Assembly (NCBI GenBank): GCA_934476075.1
Contig: CAKSNH010000007.1
Coordinates: forward strand, 1-64,000
DNA from: an uncultured Clostridia bacterium
GTDB taxonomy: Bacteria > Bacillota > Clostridia > UBA1381
Reading direction: 5' to 3'
DNA: 64,000 bases
Below are positions 17,193 to 26,022 of the stretch, piece after piece. The notes beneath the pieces are model-generated. The model saw nothing but the letters and a program-made list of their open reading frames with translations, did no database searches and was not told the DNA's origin. Position 1 is the first letter of the stretch, and the number at the start of each line of letters is the position of its first letter. The position numbers were made by a program, and so were the translations under genes.

Positions 17193-18380
17193 TTAAAATT
17201 CGCCTTTCAAGAACTTTTCAAGTCTGTCAAGACCCTCTTTAATATTTTCCATGCTGGTAGCATATGACCATCTTACATAGTTGCCGTTACCGAAACCTTC
17301 GCAAGGTACAACCGCAAGCTTAGCCTTTTCAAGCAGCATTTCCGACAAATCCATAGCAGTTGTAATTTCTCTGCCATAGAAAGTCTTGCCCTTCAATGCA
17401 GAAATATTCATCATTACATAGAATGCTCCCTGCGGCTTTGTACATGAAACACCGTCGATAGAATTAATTCTGTCAACCATGTAGTCACGTCTTTCCTTAA
17501 ATGCCTTCTTCATTTCCTCAACAGTTTCCTTACCGCCCTCCAATGCAGCAATAGTAGCCACTTGTGCGATTGAGTTAGGATTTGATGTAGCGTGTGACTG
17601 CAAGTTAGCCATAACCTTTGCAATAGCCGAATTTGACGCAGTGAAGCCAATTCTCCAACCCGTCATTGCATATGTCTTTGATACACCGTTTATAATGATT
17701 GTCAAGTCTTTGATTTTATCATTCAACGACGCAATGCTAACGTGTTCACCCTCATATATCAAGTGTTCGTAAATTTCGTCAGATACAACATAAATATTGT
17801 GCTTTACCGCAACATCGGCAATAGCCTGCAATTCTTCTCTTGTATAAACCATACCTGTCGGATTGCTCGGGCTGTTCAAAATTATAGCTTTTGTCTTGTC
17901 TGTAATGGCAGCTTCATATTCTTCGGCAGTAGCCTTAAAATTGTCCTCTTCTTTTGTCTGCAAAATTACAGGCACACCGTCTGCAATTTTAACCATTTCA
18001 GGGTAGCTTACCCAATACGGTGCCGGAATAATAACCTCGTCACCCGGATTGCAGATAGCCATAAATGTATTAACCAATGAGTGCTTAGCACCGTTTGAAA
18101 CCACAATATCAGTTGGTGCATAATCAAGACCGTTCTCATCTTTAAACTTCTTTGCAACCGCTTTTCTAAGCTCCATCATACCCGCTGCCGGTGTATATTT
18201 AGTCTTGCCGTCATTAATAGCCTGAATAGCCGCATCTCTGATATGTTTAGGTGTGTTAAAGTCAGGTTCGCCCGCTCCGAAACCTACAACATCAATACCT
18301 TCTGCTTTCATAGCCTTAAATTTAGAATCAATCGCAAGTGTTGCTGATGGACTGATTGATTTTGCCTTATTTGATATCAT
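17193..18380 (-). CDS. Pyridoxal phosphate-dependent class I/II aminotransferase (aspartate/aromatic type)
   Basis: 395-residue fold-type I aminotransferase. The PLP-binding lysine is in GVSKTYAMTGWRIGF (about residues 235-249); NSPSNPTG at about 170-177 and the N-terminal GAGEPDFNTP are class I signatures. It is of the AspB/AspC type, moving amino groups between aspartate or another amino acid and 2-oxoglutarate; the substrate cannot be fixed from sequence. I prefer the start at 18380 (MISNKAKSIS) because GGAGGG lies 9 nt upstream; the longer ATG at 18395 would include that site. Confidence 0.93.
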   Translation of the reverse strand: MISNKAKSISPSATLAIDSKFKAMKAEGIDVVGFGAGEPDFNTPKHIRDAAIQAINDGKTKYTPAAGMMELRKAVAKKFKDENGLDYAPTDIVVSNGAKHSLVNTFMAICNPGDEVIIPAPYWVSYPEMVKIADGVPVILQTKEEDNFKATAEEYEAAITDKTKAIILNSPSNPTGMVYTREELQAIADVAVKHNIYVVSDEIYEHLIYEGEHVSIASLNDKIKDLTIIINGVSKTYAMTGWRIGFTASNSAIAKVMANLQSHATSNPNSIAQVATIAALEGGKETVEEMKKAFKERRDYMVDRINSIDGVSCTKPQGAFYVMMNISALKGKTFYGREITTAMDLSEMLLEKAKLAVVPCEGFGNGNYVRWSYATSMENIKEGLDRLEKFLKGEF

Positions 18381-18459
18381 GTGATTACCCTCCATTGAGT
18401 TATTTAATTTTGAATTCTTTTAATATCTCAAATTCATTTTTGCTTTTAAGTTCTTTAAT

Positions 18460-18488
18460 ATAATACAATATTTTTATAAAAAATGCAA
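18460..18488 (-). promoter_or_regulatory. Candidate sigma-A promoter of the aminotransferase gene
   Basis: Minus-strand TTGCAT at 18483-18488, 17-nt spacer, TATTAT at 18460-18465. It implies a leader of about 75 nt before the start codon. Confidence 0.6.
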
Positions 18489-18533
18489 GTGATTTATCAA
18501 AAAAATTCAAAAAAATATCATATTATCATTATC

Positions 18534-19481
18534 TTATACTGTTTTGCGGTCTATTTTCTTTATTACATTGGTAAAATTGCCCCATGAAATTTTCTCAATC
18601 AAATCATCGCTGTAACCCAATTTTGCAAGTTCATTAAAAATTTTCTCCAAATCGTCCGCTCCGTTTATACCGTCAGGCAGACAGTCCACACCGTCAAAGT
18701 CCGCACCTATACCAATATTATTTTCTCCGCCCAAGCCCAAAAAATACTCGATATGACGTATAATATCCGATATATCCGCCTTGCCGCTGTCGGTCAAAAA
18801 CATAGGATACAGATTGATACCGACGCATCCGCCCGATTTTACGATTGCCTTAAACTGTTCGTCTGTCAGATTGCGTATGTGTCCGCACAATTTTTTCGCA
18901 TTTGAATGAGATGCGACAATCGGCATACTTGATATTTCGACAATATCCCAAAAAGCCTTCTCGCTTATATGAGATACGTCCGTCAAAATTTCGAGTCTGT
19001 CCATCTCTTTTATCATTTTCGCACCAAACTCCGTAAGTCCGTATTCAGGCTCTTTTTCCACAACAGACGTCGCTATATGATTGCTGCAATTCCAAGTCGG
19101 TGCAATACATCTCACACCCAAGCGGTAAAAATCTCTAAGCATTGCAAGACTTGTGATACTCTCCGCCCCCTCTATACTCAAAAATGCTGCAATCCTGTCA
19201 TACCGCCATGCCGACTTCATATCATCATATGTTTTGCAAAGTACAATATCGTCCTTGTTCTGCTCAATCTCAACATATAAGCGGTCGATTATTTCCAATG
19301 CACGCTCTGTTGCGTTGCTGTGATAAGTCGGGTCGGAAAATACCGCAAAAAACTGAGTATAATTATCATACTTCTTCATATTCATAACATTAATATGCAA
19401 ATCATTTTTATATAAATTTTTATCCTGTTCATAAATACAGGTTATCGTGTCGCAATGCGTATCAAAAATTTTCATATCCAT
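18534..19481 (-). CDS. Membrane dipeptidase-type peptidase (M19 family)
   Basis: 315-residue zinc-dependent dipeptidase of the amidohydrolase superfamily. Metal-binding signatures: DTHCDT at the N-terminus, SIEGAES at about 102-108, LTDVSHIS at about 171-178, VASHSNA at about 193-199 and GIGADFDG at about 256-263. It hydrolyses dipeptides, often with broad specificity. No signal peptide, so cytosolic. It starts 3 nt after yraN and is probably the last gene of an rnhB-yraN-dipeptidase unit. Confidence 0.92.
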   Translation of the reverse strand: MDMKIFDTHCDTITCIYEQDKNLYKNDLHINVMNMKKYDNYTQFFAVFSDPTYHSNATERALEIIDRLYVEIEQNKDDIVLCKTYDDMKSAWRYDRIAAFLSIEGAESITSLAMLRDFYRLGVRCIAPTWNCSNHIATSVVEKEPEYGLTEFGAKMIKEMDRLEILTDVSHISEKAFWDIVEISSMPIVASHSNAKKLCGHIRNLTDEQFKAIVKSGGCVGINLYPMFLTDSGKADISDIIRHIEYFLGLGGENNIGIGADFDGVDCLPDGINGADDLEKIFNELAKLGYSDDLIEKISWGNFTNVIKKIDRKTV

Positions 19482-19484
19482 CTC

Positions 19485-19844
19485 CTATTCCTGCCAAAAA
19501 GCATTTTCTATATAATTGATTTCTCTAACCTCATTCCTGCTGTAAATCACCTCTGCCACATCGAACCGAACCGCTTTATCCAATTCATTCTTTTGCATAT
19601 AGCATATTGCCGTTTTCATAATTTTTGTCTGCTTGCGTTTGTCCACAAACTCGCACGGATTTGCAAATCGTCTGTTTGCACGAGTCTTAACCTCCACAAA
19701 TACAATATATTCATCAATGTCCGCTATAATATCTATCTCTCCGTATCTTGAATGATAATTCCTGTCCGTTATCGTATACCCTTTTTTCAATAAATATTCG
19801 CATACCGCATTTTCGCCGATATTACCAACCTTTAAAGTATCCAT
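19485..19844 (-). CDS. YraN family (UPF0102) putative nuclease
   Basis: 119 residues with the PD-(D/E)XK-like core GEIDIIADIDEYIVFVEVKT (about 35-54), whose E, D and E-x-K positions match restriction-type nucleases; GENAVCEYLLKKGY is the N-terminal family block. The biological substrate is not established. The gene follows rnhB by one base, an arrangement widely conserved in Bacillota. Confidence 0.93.
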   Translation of the reverse strand: MDTLKVGNIGENAVCEYLLKKGYTITDRNYHSRYGEIDIIADIDEYIVFVEVKTRANRRFANPCEFVDKRKQTKIMKTAICYMQKNELDKAVRFDVAEVIYSRNEVREINYIENAFWQE

Positions 19845-19845
19845 A

Positions 19846-20475
19846 TCACACCTGCCCCAAAATCTTTTTCAGGAAAGTTTTTCTGTGGATTTCACAAGGA
19901 CCGTATTTCAGCAAAGCCTCTCTGTGCGCTTTTGTGCCGTAGCCTTTGTGCTTTTCAAACCCGTATTCGGGATATTGTTTTGCCAATTCTACAATCGCCC
20001 TGTCACGCGACACCTTTGCTAAAATAGATGCCGCCGCTATGCTGATACTTTTCGCATCGCCCTTGACTATTGTTTCATGCGGAATTTCCATTCCTTTTAT
20101 TTGGTTTCCGTCAATCAAAACATAGTCGGGTTTTTGCGGTAAATTATCGACCGCACCGTTCATAGCCATAAATGTTGCATTTAAGATATTGATTTCGTCA
20201 ATCTTTTTTTCGTCAACACTGAATATTGAATAGGCAATCGCCTTTTCGATAATAATATCGTACAGTTTCTCACGCTTTTTCTCTGTTAATTTTTTTGAAT
20301 CGTTTATTTCGGGAATGTATATATCTTTCGGGAAAATAACCGCCGCCGCATACACCGCACCCGCCAGCGGACCACGTCCCGCCTCGTCCACACCGGCTAT
20401 GTACTCATATCCACAGCTGTACAGCCTGTCCTCGTTCTCCCACATTTCTCTTACTCGTTCTTCTTCTGTCATCAT
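19846..20475 (-). CDS. rnhB: Ribonuclease HII
   Basis: 209-residue type 2 RNase H that removes ribonucleotides and RNA primers from RNA-DNA hybrids. Conserved blocks: IAGVDEAGRGPLAGAVYAAA at about 26-45 (first catalytic Asp-Glu), DSKKLTEKKRE at about 59-69, LIDGNQ at about 119-124, KGDAKSISIAAASILAKVSRD at about 138-157 and GYGTKAHREAL near the C-terminus. First gene of a compact unit with yraN; the divergent DUF4364 gene lies about 100 nt away. Confidence 0.96.
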   Translation of the reverse strand: MMTEEERVREMWENEDRLYSCGYEYIAGVDEAGRGPLAGAVYAAAVIFPKDIYIPEINDSKKLTEKKREKLYDIIIEKAIAYSIFSVDEKKIDEINILNATFMAMNGAVDNLPQKPDYVLIDGNQIKGMEIPHETIVKGDAKSISIAAASILAKVSRDRAIVELAKQYPEYGFEKHKGYGTKAHREALLKYGPCEIHRKTFLKKILGQV

Positions 20476-20574
20476 ATCCGCTCCTTATTTAATATTTTTT
20501 CAAAATCCCCTATCATTTTTCTGCCATACATGATATAATAGTTCGTAAGATAATATTTTATGGAGGTGTAACGT

Positions 20575-21129
20575 ATGGCATATGATAGAGAAATTGAAGA
20601 TTCTGTCCTGATACAATTAATTATCCTATTTGCTATGCAAAAAGCCGGAAAACCTATCACTCAAAGTCAGCTTGAAGATTTGGTACTTGGTAACTGTAAC
20701 ATTAATTTTATAAATTACCGCCTTGCGGTGGTGCATTTAATAAATATAGACCATATCCGTGATTTTACAACCACAAACAATATTCCTATGTATGAAATTA
20801 CCGAGGAGGGTTTGCGTTCTATCGACTTTTTCATTTCCGACATCCCCGTTTACATTCGTGACCCGATAGCCAATGCCATTGTACCGATGTTTAGGCTTGA
20901 AGAAAAGAAAAAGAGTGTTACCGCAGAACTGCTTCCTTTAAATGCCGAAGAATTTATGGCTGACTGTGCAATATACGATTCCGGCAGACCTCTTATGAAA
21001 CTGGAATTTTATGCCGGCACTCGTGAACTTGCCACACAAGTCATGCAGAATTTCAAGGACAATCCCGAAAAGGTATACAAATCTTTATTGGATATTCTTA
21101 TGGCAGACCCAAACCATACCGACAAATAA
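20575..21129 (+). CDS. DUF4364 family protein
   Basis: 184-residue protein of a family characteristic of Clostridia. The N-terminal 80 residues read as a winged helix-turn-helix (IQLIILFAMQKAGKPITQSQ, then LEDLVL and YEITEEGLRSIDFF), followed by a mixed alpha/beta domain. It may act as a transcriptional regulator, but no target is known. GGAGGTG lies 6 nt before the start, and a TATAAT at 20534-20539 is the likely -10 in the divergent region shared with rnhB. Confidence 0.88.
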   Translation: MAYDREIEDSVLIQLIILFAMQKAGKPITQSQLEDLVLGNCNINFINYRLAVVHLINIDHIRDFTTTNNIPMYEITEEGLRSIDFFISDIPVYIRDPIANAIVPMFRLEEKKKSVTAELLPLNAEEFMADCAIYDSGRPLMKLEFYAGTRELATQVMQNFKDNPEKVYKSLLDILMADPNHTDK

Positions 21130-21150
21130 AACAATATTTCCAAACGTACA

Positions 21151-21178
21151 CAGGCAAGCCGGTACAAAGGCTTGCCTG
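21151..21178. terminator. Hairpin between convergent DUF4364 and rpiB genes
   Basis: Perfect 10-bp stem CAGGCAAGCC / GGCTTGCCTG with an 8-nt loop, between two convergent stop codons. The T runs on both sides are poor (TTATAG on the plus strand), so termination is plausible in either direction but not certain. Confidence 0.6.
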
Positions 21179-21199
21179 TTATAGTGTACTTATTTTCAA

Positions 21200-21637
21200 T
21201 TATTTATTTTCCAACGCATGAATTTTGTCAATTCTGTTTTGGTGTCTGCCGCCCAAAAATTCATTGTCTATCCACGCATCAACGATACTGAATGCCAATT
21301 CAGAACCTGTCACTCTGCCGCCAAGGCAAATAACATTCGCATTGTTGTGCTGCTTTGCCATTTTCGCACTGAACGAGTCACCGCAAAGTGCCGCTCTGAT
21401 ACCTTTAACTTTGTTCGCCGCAATGGAAATACCAATTCCCGTACCGCAGACCAAAATCCCTCTTTCACATTCGCCGCTTACAACCGCATTGCACACCATT
21501 TCCGCATAGTCGGGATAATCCACACTTGCGGTTGAATTTGTGCCGAAATCCTTAAATTCAATATTTCTTTCCTTTAAATGTTCCTTAATTTGTTCCTTTA
21601 AATCGTAACCGCCGTGGTCACTTCCGATAGCTAACAT
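21200..21637 (-). CDS. rpiB: Ribose-5-phosphate isomerase B
   Basis: 145-residue RpiB/LacAB-type isomerase that interconverts ribose 5-phosphate and ribulose 5-phosphate in the pentose phosphate pathway. GSDHGGYDLKE at the N-terminus, the catalytic-cysteine block VCGTGIGISIAANK at about 64-77 and HNNANVICLGGR at about 97-108 are diagnostic. Its start overlaps the end of tsaB. Last gene of the thioesterase-fhs-tsaE-tsaB-rpiB series. Confidence 0.95.
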   Translation of the reverse strand: MLAIGSDHGGYDLKEQIKEHLKERNIEFKDFGTNSTASVDYPDYAEMVCNAVVSGECERGILVCGTGIGISIAANKVKGIRAALCGDSFSAKMAKQHNNANVICLGGRVTGSELAFSIVDAWIDNEFLGGRHQNRIDKIHALENK

Positions 21638-22359
21638 AATTCTTTCTCCTTTTTTAACTTTTCTTCTCTTTCTCTCTCTGCCTGTGACTTTCTCAAATAG
21701 AACGGAGCAAACTCCAAATATGTCACCGTTTCACCCTTCTGTGCTTTATTATATGCAATCTGAGCAACAGAACTTGCACGCTGATTTAAAAACGGTGCAG
21801 CCGCAAATACCGCCTGTTCACCCATCAATTCAACTATTCTTTCACGATGAACCGCTACTCCGTCACCCATGAACAAAACTTTTTCTTTCTGCTCTAAAAG
21901 CTCACCAATGCAGTCGTCCAAAGCAATCGCTCTCGGTGCGGTCACCTCACAAAGATAATCGCCCTCCGATTTATACACCGCATTATAAACCTGATTTCGT
22001 CTTGCGTCCATAATCGGGCACAGCAACAAATCCGAATACACCGCATTGTATGCTATTCCTTCAAGCGTACTGACCTCAACGAGTGGCTTGTTCACCGCAT
22101 GAGCCAATGCCTTAGCCGTTGCCACACCTATTCTCAGTCCCGTAAACGAGCCCGGGCCGTACGCCGCCGCAAATACGTCTATATCATTGATTGTCAAATC
22201 ACTGTCCTTGATTATTTCGTCAATCATAGGCATTATTTTTTGCGAATGTGTCTTTTTATTATTCAGAATGTATTCCGCAATCAGCTTTCCATCTTCCAAA
22301 ATAGCGGCGGACGCCACCGCAGACGATGTATCAATCGCCAATATTTTCAAATCAAACAC
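21631..22359 (-). CDS. tsaB: tRNA threonylcarbamoyladenosine biosynthesis protein TsaB
   Basis: 242-residue ASKHA-fold partner of TsaD and TsaE in making t6A at position 37 of ANN-decoding tRNAs. ILAIDTSSAVASAAI at the N-terminus and YGPGSFTGLRIGVATAKALA at about 66-85 are the family signatures. The last 20 or so residues are charged. It overlaps tsaE by 8 nt and rpiB by 7 nt, so translation is coupled. The partner tsaD is not next to it; the Kae1-like gene at 3254-4193 is a paralogue, not necessarily TsaD. Confidence 0.95.
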   Translation of the reverse strand: MFDLKILAIDTSSAVASAAILEDGKLIAEYILNNKKTHSQKIMPMIDEIIKDSDLTINDIDVFAAAYGPGSFTGLRIGVATAKALAHAVNKPLVEVSTLEGIAYNAVYSDLLLCPIMDARRNQVYNAVYKSEGDYLCEVTAPRAIALDDCIGELLEQKEKVLFMGDGVAVHRERIVELMGEQAVFAAAPFLNQRASSVAQIAYNKAQKGETVTYLEFAPFYLRKSQAEREREEKLKKEKELC

Positions 22360-22780
22360 CTCTGGTTTCTATCTCAATAGAACGATAATCCTCGCCCTTG
22401 TCATAATCTTTTTTTATGGTAATTTCGTATCTTTTTTCGGGCAAAATCTCCTTAATATTTTCCGCCCATTCAATGACGCTCACACCGTCGCCGTAAACAT
22501 ATTCATCATAACCGATTTCATACATTTCGTCACAGTCCGCAATGCGGTATACATCAAAATGGTACAGCGGCAATCTGCCCTCATACTGATTTACTATTGT
22601 AAACGTCGGACTGTTGATATAGTCGTCAATCCCCAACGCTTTTGCAAGAGCCTGTACAAATACTGTTTTACCCACGCCCAAATCACCGTTTAAACAAATC
22701 ACGTCACCGCCCGTCAGCGTGCCGGCAAACTCGGACGCAATCTTTGCGGTTTCCTCGGGCGAATTAGAAGAATATATCAT
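22352..22780 (-). CDS. tsaE: tRNA threonylcarbamoyladenosine biosynthesis ATPase TsaE
   Basis: P-loop ATPase that drives the TsaBDE complex in t6A synthesis. Walker A GDLGVGKTVF at about residues 31-40 from the chosen start, then SPTFTIVNQY, YHFDVYRI and VIEWAEN, all characteristic. I choose the ATG at 22780 (MIYSSNSPEE) because GGAGG lies 6 nt upstream; a longer frame to 22834 would overlap fhs and has no binding site. About 142 residues, the normal length. Confidence 0.95.
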   Translation of the reverse strand: MIYSSNSPEETAKIASEFAGTLTGGDVICLNGDLGVGKTVFVQALAKALGIDDYINSPTFTIVNQYEGRLPLYHFDVYRIADCDEMYEIGYDEYVYGDGVSVIEWAENIKEILPEKRYEITIKKDYDKGEDYRSIEIETRGV

Positions 22781-22793
22781 ACTTTCCTCCATC

Positions 22794-24464
22794 TTAGAAC
22801 AATCCTGTAATTGCTCCGTTTTCGTCAACGTCAATATTCTCTGCCGCAGGTTTTTTCGGCAATCCCGGCATGGTCATAATATCGCCTGTGTACACTACCA
22901 TAAATCCCGCACCGGCTGACAATTTAATATCCTTAACCGTTATTCTGAAATTCTCAGGTTTGCCCAATTTCTTAGGGTCGTCCGACAATGAATACTGTGT
23001 CTTTGCCACACAAACAGGTATTTTTTCAAATCCCAAACCCTCAATTTCTTTAATCGCCTTTTCCGCCTTTGTGGTATAGTCCACTCCATCGGCACGATAA
23101 ATTTCCTTGGCAATAATATCTAATTTTTCTTTAACCGATAATTTTTCATCATACAAAGGCTTAAAGTCAGACTTTTTATTTTCGATTGTATGACAGACTT
23201 TCTCCGCCAAATCAACTCCGCCCTCAGAGCCTTTTGCGAATATTTCAGCCAAAGATACTTCAACATCCATCTTTTCGCAGAATTCTTTTATCACTGCAAT
23301 TTCCGCATCTGTATCTGTGTGAAAACGATTGATTGCAACCACAACAGGCACGCCGAACTTCTGCATATTTTCAATGTGTGTTTTAAGATTTACGATACCC
23401 TTTTTAAGAGCGTCCGTATTTTCCTCTGTCAAATCTGCCTTTGCAACACCGCCGTTATATTTAAGCGCACGGATTGTCGCAACCAAAACCACACAATTAG
23501 GTTTTAATCCGCCGAAACGGCATTTAATATCAAAGAACTTTTCCGCTCCCAAATCCGAACCGAATCCCGCTTCCGTAATAGCATAATCGCCCAGCTTCAA
23601 AGCCAGTTTTGTAGCCTGAATACTGTTACAGCCGTGTGCAATATTTGCAAAAGGACCTCCGTGCATAATAGCCGGAGTATTTTCAAGCGTCTGCACCAAA
23701 TTAGGTTTTAATGCGTCCTTCAACAATGCTGTCATAGCACCGTCCGCACCCAAATCACGGGCATAAATCGGCTCATTGTCCAAGCTGTACGCAACCAAAA
23801 TATTGCCCACTCTCTTTTTAAGGTCTGCCAAATCGCTTGCAAGGCACAATATCGCCATCACTTCCGACGCAACCGTAATCTGGAAACCGTCCTCACGAGG
23901 CACACCGTTTACCTTGCCGCCCAAACCGATTACAACATTTCTCAACGCTCTGTCGTTCATGTCAAGACATCTCTTGAAAAGTATTCTTCTTTGGTCAATT
24001 CTAAGTGCATTTCCCTGCTGCATATGATTGTCAAGCAATGCACAAAGCAAATTGTTTGCCGCAGTAATAGCGTGCATATCGCCCGTAAAATGCAGATTAA
24101 TATCCTCCATCGGCACAACCTGTGCATAACCGCCGCCGGCAGCACCGCCCTTGATACCGAATACAGGTCCAAGCGATGGTTCACGAAGTGCCAATACGGC
24201 ATTTTTGCCGATTCTCGCCATTGACTGAGCCAAGCCGACAGATATTGTTGTCTTTCCCTCACCCGCAGGAGTTGGATTTATTGCGGTAACCAAAATCAAT
24301 TTACCGTCTTGTTTATCGGAAATTCTGTTCCAAATATCATGAGATATTTTTGCTTTATATTTCCCGTAAAACTCCAATTCGTCCTCTGTAATATCCAATT
24401 TTTCAGCAATCTTTGCTATCGGCAGCATCTTTGCATTTTGAGCAATTTCAATATCTGTAAGCAT
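22794..24464 (-). CDS. fhs: Formate-tetrahydrofolate ligase
   Basis: 556-residue ATP-dependent synthetase that makes 10-formyl-THF from formate, the entry of formate into one-carbon metabolism and the methyl branch of acetogenesis. ATP loop PTPAGEGKTTISVGLAQS at about 64-81, ALREPSLGPVFGIKGGAAGG at about 91-110 and FANIAHGCNSIQATKLAL are strongly conserved. The protein ends in the family pattern with MTMPGLPKKPAAENID. Its start overlaps the thioesterase stop by 1 nt. Whether other Wood-Ljungdahl genes exist cannot be seen here. Confidence 0.97.
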   Translation of the reverse strand: MLTDIEIAQNAKMLPIAKIAEKLDITEDELEFYGKYKAKISHDIWNRISDKQDGKLILVTAINPTPAGEGKTTISVGLAQSMARIGKNAVLALREPSLGPVFGIKGGAAGGGYAQVVPMEDINLHFTGDMHAITAANNLLCALLDNHMQQGNALRIDQRRILFKRCLDMNDRALRNVVIGLGGKVNGVPREDGFQITVASEVMAILCLASDLADLKKRVGNILVAYSLDNEPIYARDLGADGAMTALLKDALKPNLVQTLENTPAIMHGGPFANIAHGCNSIQATKLALKLGDYAITEAGFGSDLGAEKFFDIKCRFGGLKPNCVVLVATIRALKYNGGVAKADLTEENTDALKKGIVNLKTHIENMQKFGVPVVVAINRFHTDTDAEIAVIKEFCEKMDVEVSLAEIFAKGSEGGVDLAEKVCHTIENKKSDFKPLYDEKLSVKEKLDIIAKEIYRADGVDYTTKAEKAIKEIEGLGFEKIPVCVAKTQYSLSDDPKKLGKPENFRITVKDIKLSAGAGFMVVYTGDIMTMPGLPKKPAAENIDVDENGAITGLF

Positions 24465-24871
24465 TATTTATCTTCCCCCGTTTTAATGTTGTTTTTAGCA
24501 TTTGTTTTGCCCATAAATTTTTCCTTATTTATGATAAATCTTTCATGCACACCTTTACCGATTACACCACATTCGTCCTCCGCAACCACGGAAAATACCA
24601 ATCTTCTGCCGTCCACTTCTTCCAAAGTAGATGTCGCCGTTACATTCATTCCGACAGGTGTTGCGGATATATGCGAAATATTCGCCAAAGTGCCCACACT
24701 GCTCTCGTCGGAGCTTAGCTCCGCCTTGATACACTCTGTACTTGCTTTCTCCATAATAGCAAGCATACACGGTGTCGCAAAAACTTCCAATTCTCCGCTT
24801 TTCATCGCTTTTGCGGTATTTTCATCTGTAACTTTCACCGAATATCTTCCGGTCATTCCTTTTTGCAGCAC
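24464..24871 (-). CDS. Hot-dog fold thioesterase (FlK-like)
   Basis: 135-residue hot-dog thioesterase related to fluoroacetyl-CoA thioesterase FlK and similar small acyl-CoA thioesterases. The pattern FATPCMLAIMEKAS (about 31-44), GTLANISHISATPVG and FSVVAEDECGVIGKGVHER fits the family. A GTG start is used, with AGGAGG 7 nt upstream. The physiological acyl-CoA is unknown. It leads the operon with fhs, which it overlaps by one base. Confidence 0.85.
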   Translation of the reverse strand: MLQKGMTGRYSVKVTDENTAKAMKSGELEVFATPCMLAIMEKASTECIKAELSSDESSVGTLANISHISATPVGMNVTATSTLEEVDGRRLVFSVVAEDECGVIGKGVHERFIINKEKFMGKTNAKNNIKTGEDK

Positions 24872-24953
24872 AAAAAATCCTCCTTAAACAACATTAAAGG
24901 GGTGCAAAAAAACAGTGCAGAATGTGCAAACCATACTATCAGTATGCTTGTAC

Positions 24954-24984
24954 AAAATTCAACGACACAATTCATGTCATTGAA
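24954..24984 (-). terminator. Probable terminator after the coiled-coil gene
   Basis: Minus strand: TTCAATGACA, 7-nt loop, TGTCGTTGAA, a 10-bp stem with one G-U pair, followed by TTTTG. The T run is short, so strength is uncertain. It separates the coaD unit from the thioesterase-fhs unit. Confidence 0.5.
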
Positions 24985-25022
24985 CAGTCCATTTTTTGAC
25001 AACCCCCAATGTAATTTCTATA

Positions 25023-25472
25023 TTATTTTTGATAATAACTTCTGTCCTCTTTTACTTTTTGAAGCAGCATTTCAAGCCTGTGTTCCACATCGCCCAAGAC
25101 GTCAACCGCATATTGGTCGCAGTCATTTTTAATTTCTATCGACTGCTGTTTTGCTTTGTTGACCATCTCGTTCGCCTGCTCATAAGCCTGTTTGGTTATT
25201 TCATGTTCATTGATAAGCTGAACCGTTTTCTCCTCTGCATTTTTCTGCATGGTTTCAGACCGTTCCTCAGCTTCGGATAAAATACGCTGACGCTCCTCTT
25301 TCACCCATTTAGCCTCTTTCAGCTCATCGGGATAATAAAGACGCATCTCCTGCACATAATCCAAAAGTGCCTCTTTGCTGACCAATATTTTACCCGTCAA
25401 AGGCATGACAGGTGCTTTTTCAATAATGTCCTCAAACATATCAATGATTGTCATAATGTCCATATTTTCCAC
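25023..25472 (-). CDS. Coiled-coil protein of unknown function next to coaD
   Basis: 149 residues; from about residue 50 nearly all predicted helix with heptad character and many Glu, Lys and Gln (VKEERQRILSEAEERSETMQ). The coil resembles DivIVA-like or ATP synthase b-subunit-like helices. No membrane segment. It starts 8 nt after coaD, a common neighbourhood in Clostridia. A scaffolding role is only a guess. Confidence 0.75.
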   Translation of the reverse strand: MENMDIMTIIDMFEDIIEKAPVMPLTGKILVSKEALLDYVQEMRLYYPDELKEAKWVKEERQRILSEAEERSETMQKNAEEKTVQLINEHEITKQAYEQANEMVNKAKQQSIEIKNDCDQYAVDVLGDVEHRLEMLLQKVKEDRSYYQK

Positions 25473-25480
25473 CTATCCCT

Positions 25481-25981
25481 TTACTGTTTTTTATTTTCTC
25501 TCAATAATTCAAATCGTTTTTTTATAATAGGAATAATCTGTTTCGGAACCAAGCCTTCAAGCTCGCCGTTATACTTTGCAACCTCTTTAACCATACTTGA
25601 ACTTATGTATGAAAATTTAGTATCAGTCATTAAAAATACGGTTTCATATTCGGGATTCAACGCTTTATTCAAAAGTGCCATCTGGAACTCATACTCAAAA
25701 TCACTCACCGTACGCAATCCCTTAACAATTACCGTTGCCTTATTTTGCTTGGCAAAATCCACCAACAATCCGCTGAACGTGCTTACCTCAACATTCTCGA
25801 TATTGCTTATGACCTTTTCAATCATTCCGGCACGCTCGTCAACCGTAAATACAGGATTTTTGGTGCTGTTGTTCAACACGCCGACAATAACCTTATCATA
25901 AATTCTTGCCGCACGCTTTATAATATCCAAATGACCTTCGGTAATTGGGTCGAAACTCCCTGGATATACCGCTGTCCTCAT
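25481..25981 (-). CDS. coaD: Phosphopantetheine adenylyltransferase
   Basis: 166-residue nucleotidyltransferase catalysing the penultimate step of coenzyme A synthesis. YPGSFDPITEGHLDIIKRA at the N-terminus contains the T/HxGH-type nucleotide site; VKGLRTVSDFEYEFQMALLN at about 87-106 and SYISSSMVKEVA at about 126-137 are diagnostic. It lies about 40 nt after rsmD, a pairing conserved across bacteria. Confidence 0.97.
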   Translation of the reverse strand: MRTAVYPGSFDPITEGHLDIIKRAARIYDKVIVGVLNNSTKNPVFTVDERAGMIEKVISNIENVEVSTFSGLLVDFAKQNKATVIVKGLRTVSDFEYEFQMALLNKALNPEYETVFLMTDTKFSYISSSMVKEVAKYNGELEGLVPKQIIPIIKKRFELLRENKKQ

Positions 25982-26022
25982 CTTTTTAACTCATTCCTTT
26001 CACATACAAGGAAATAACACTT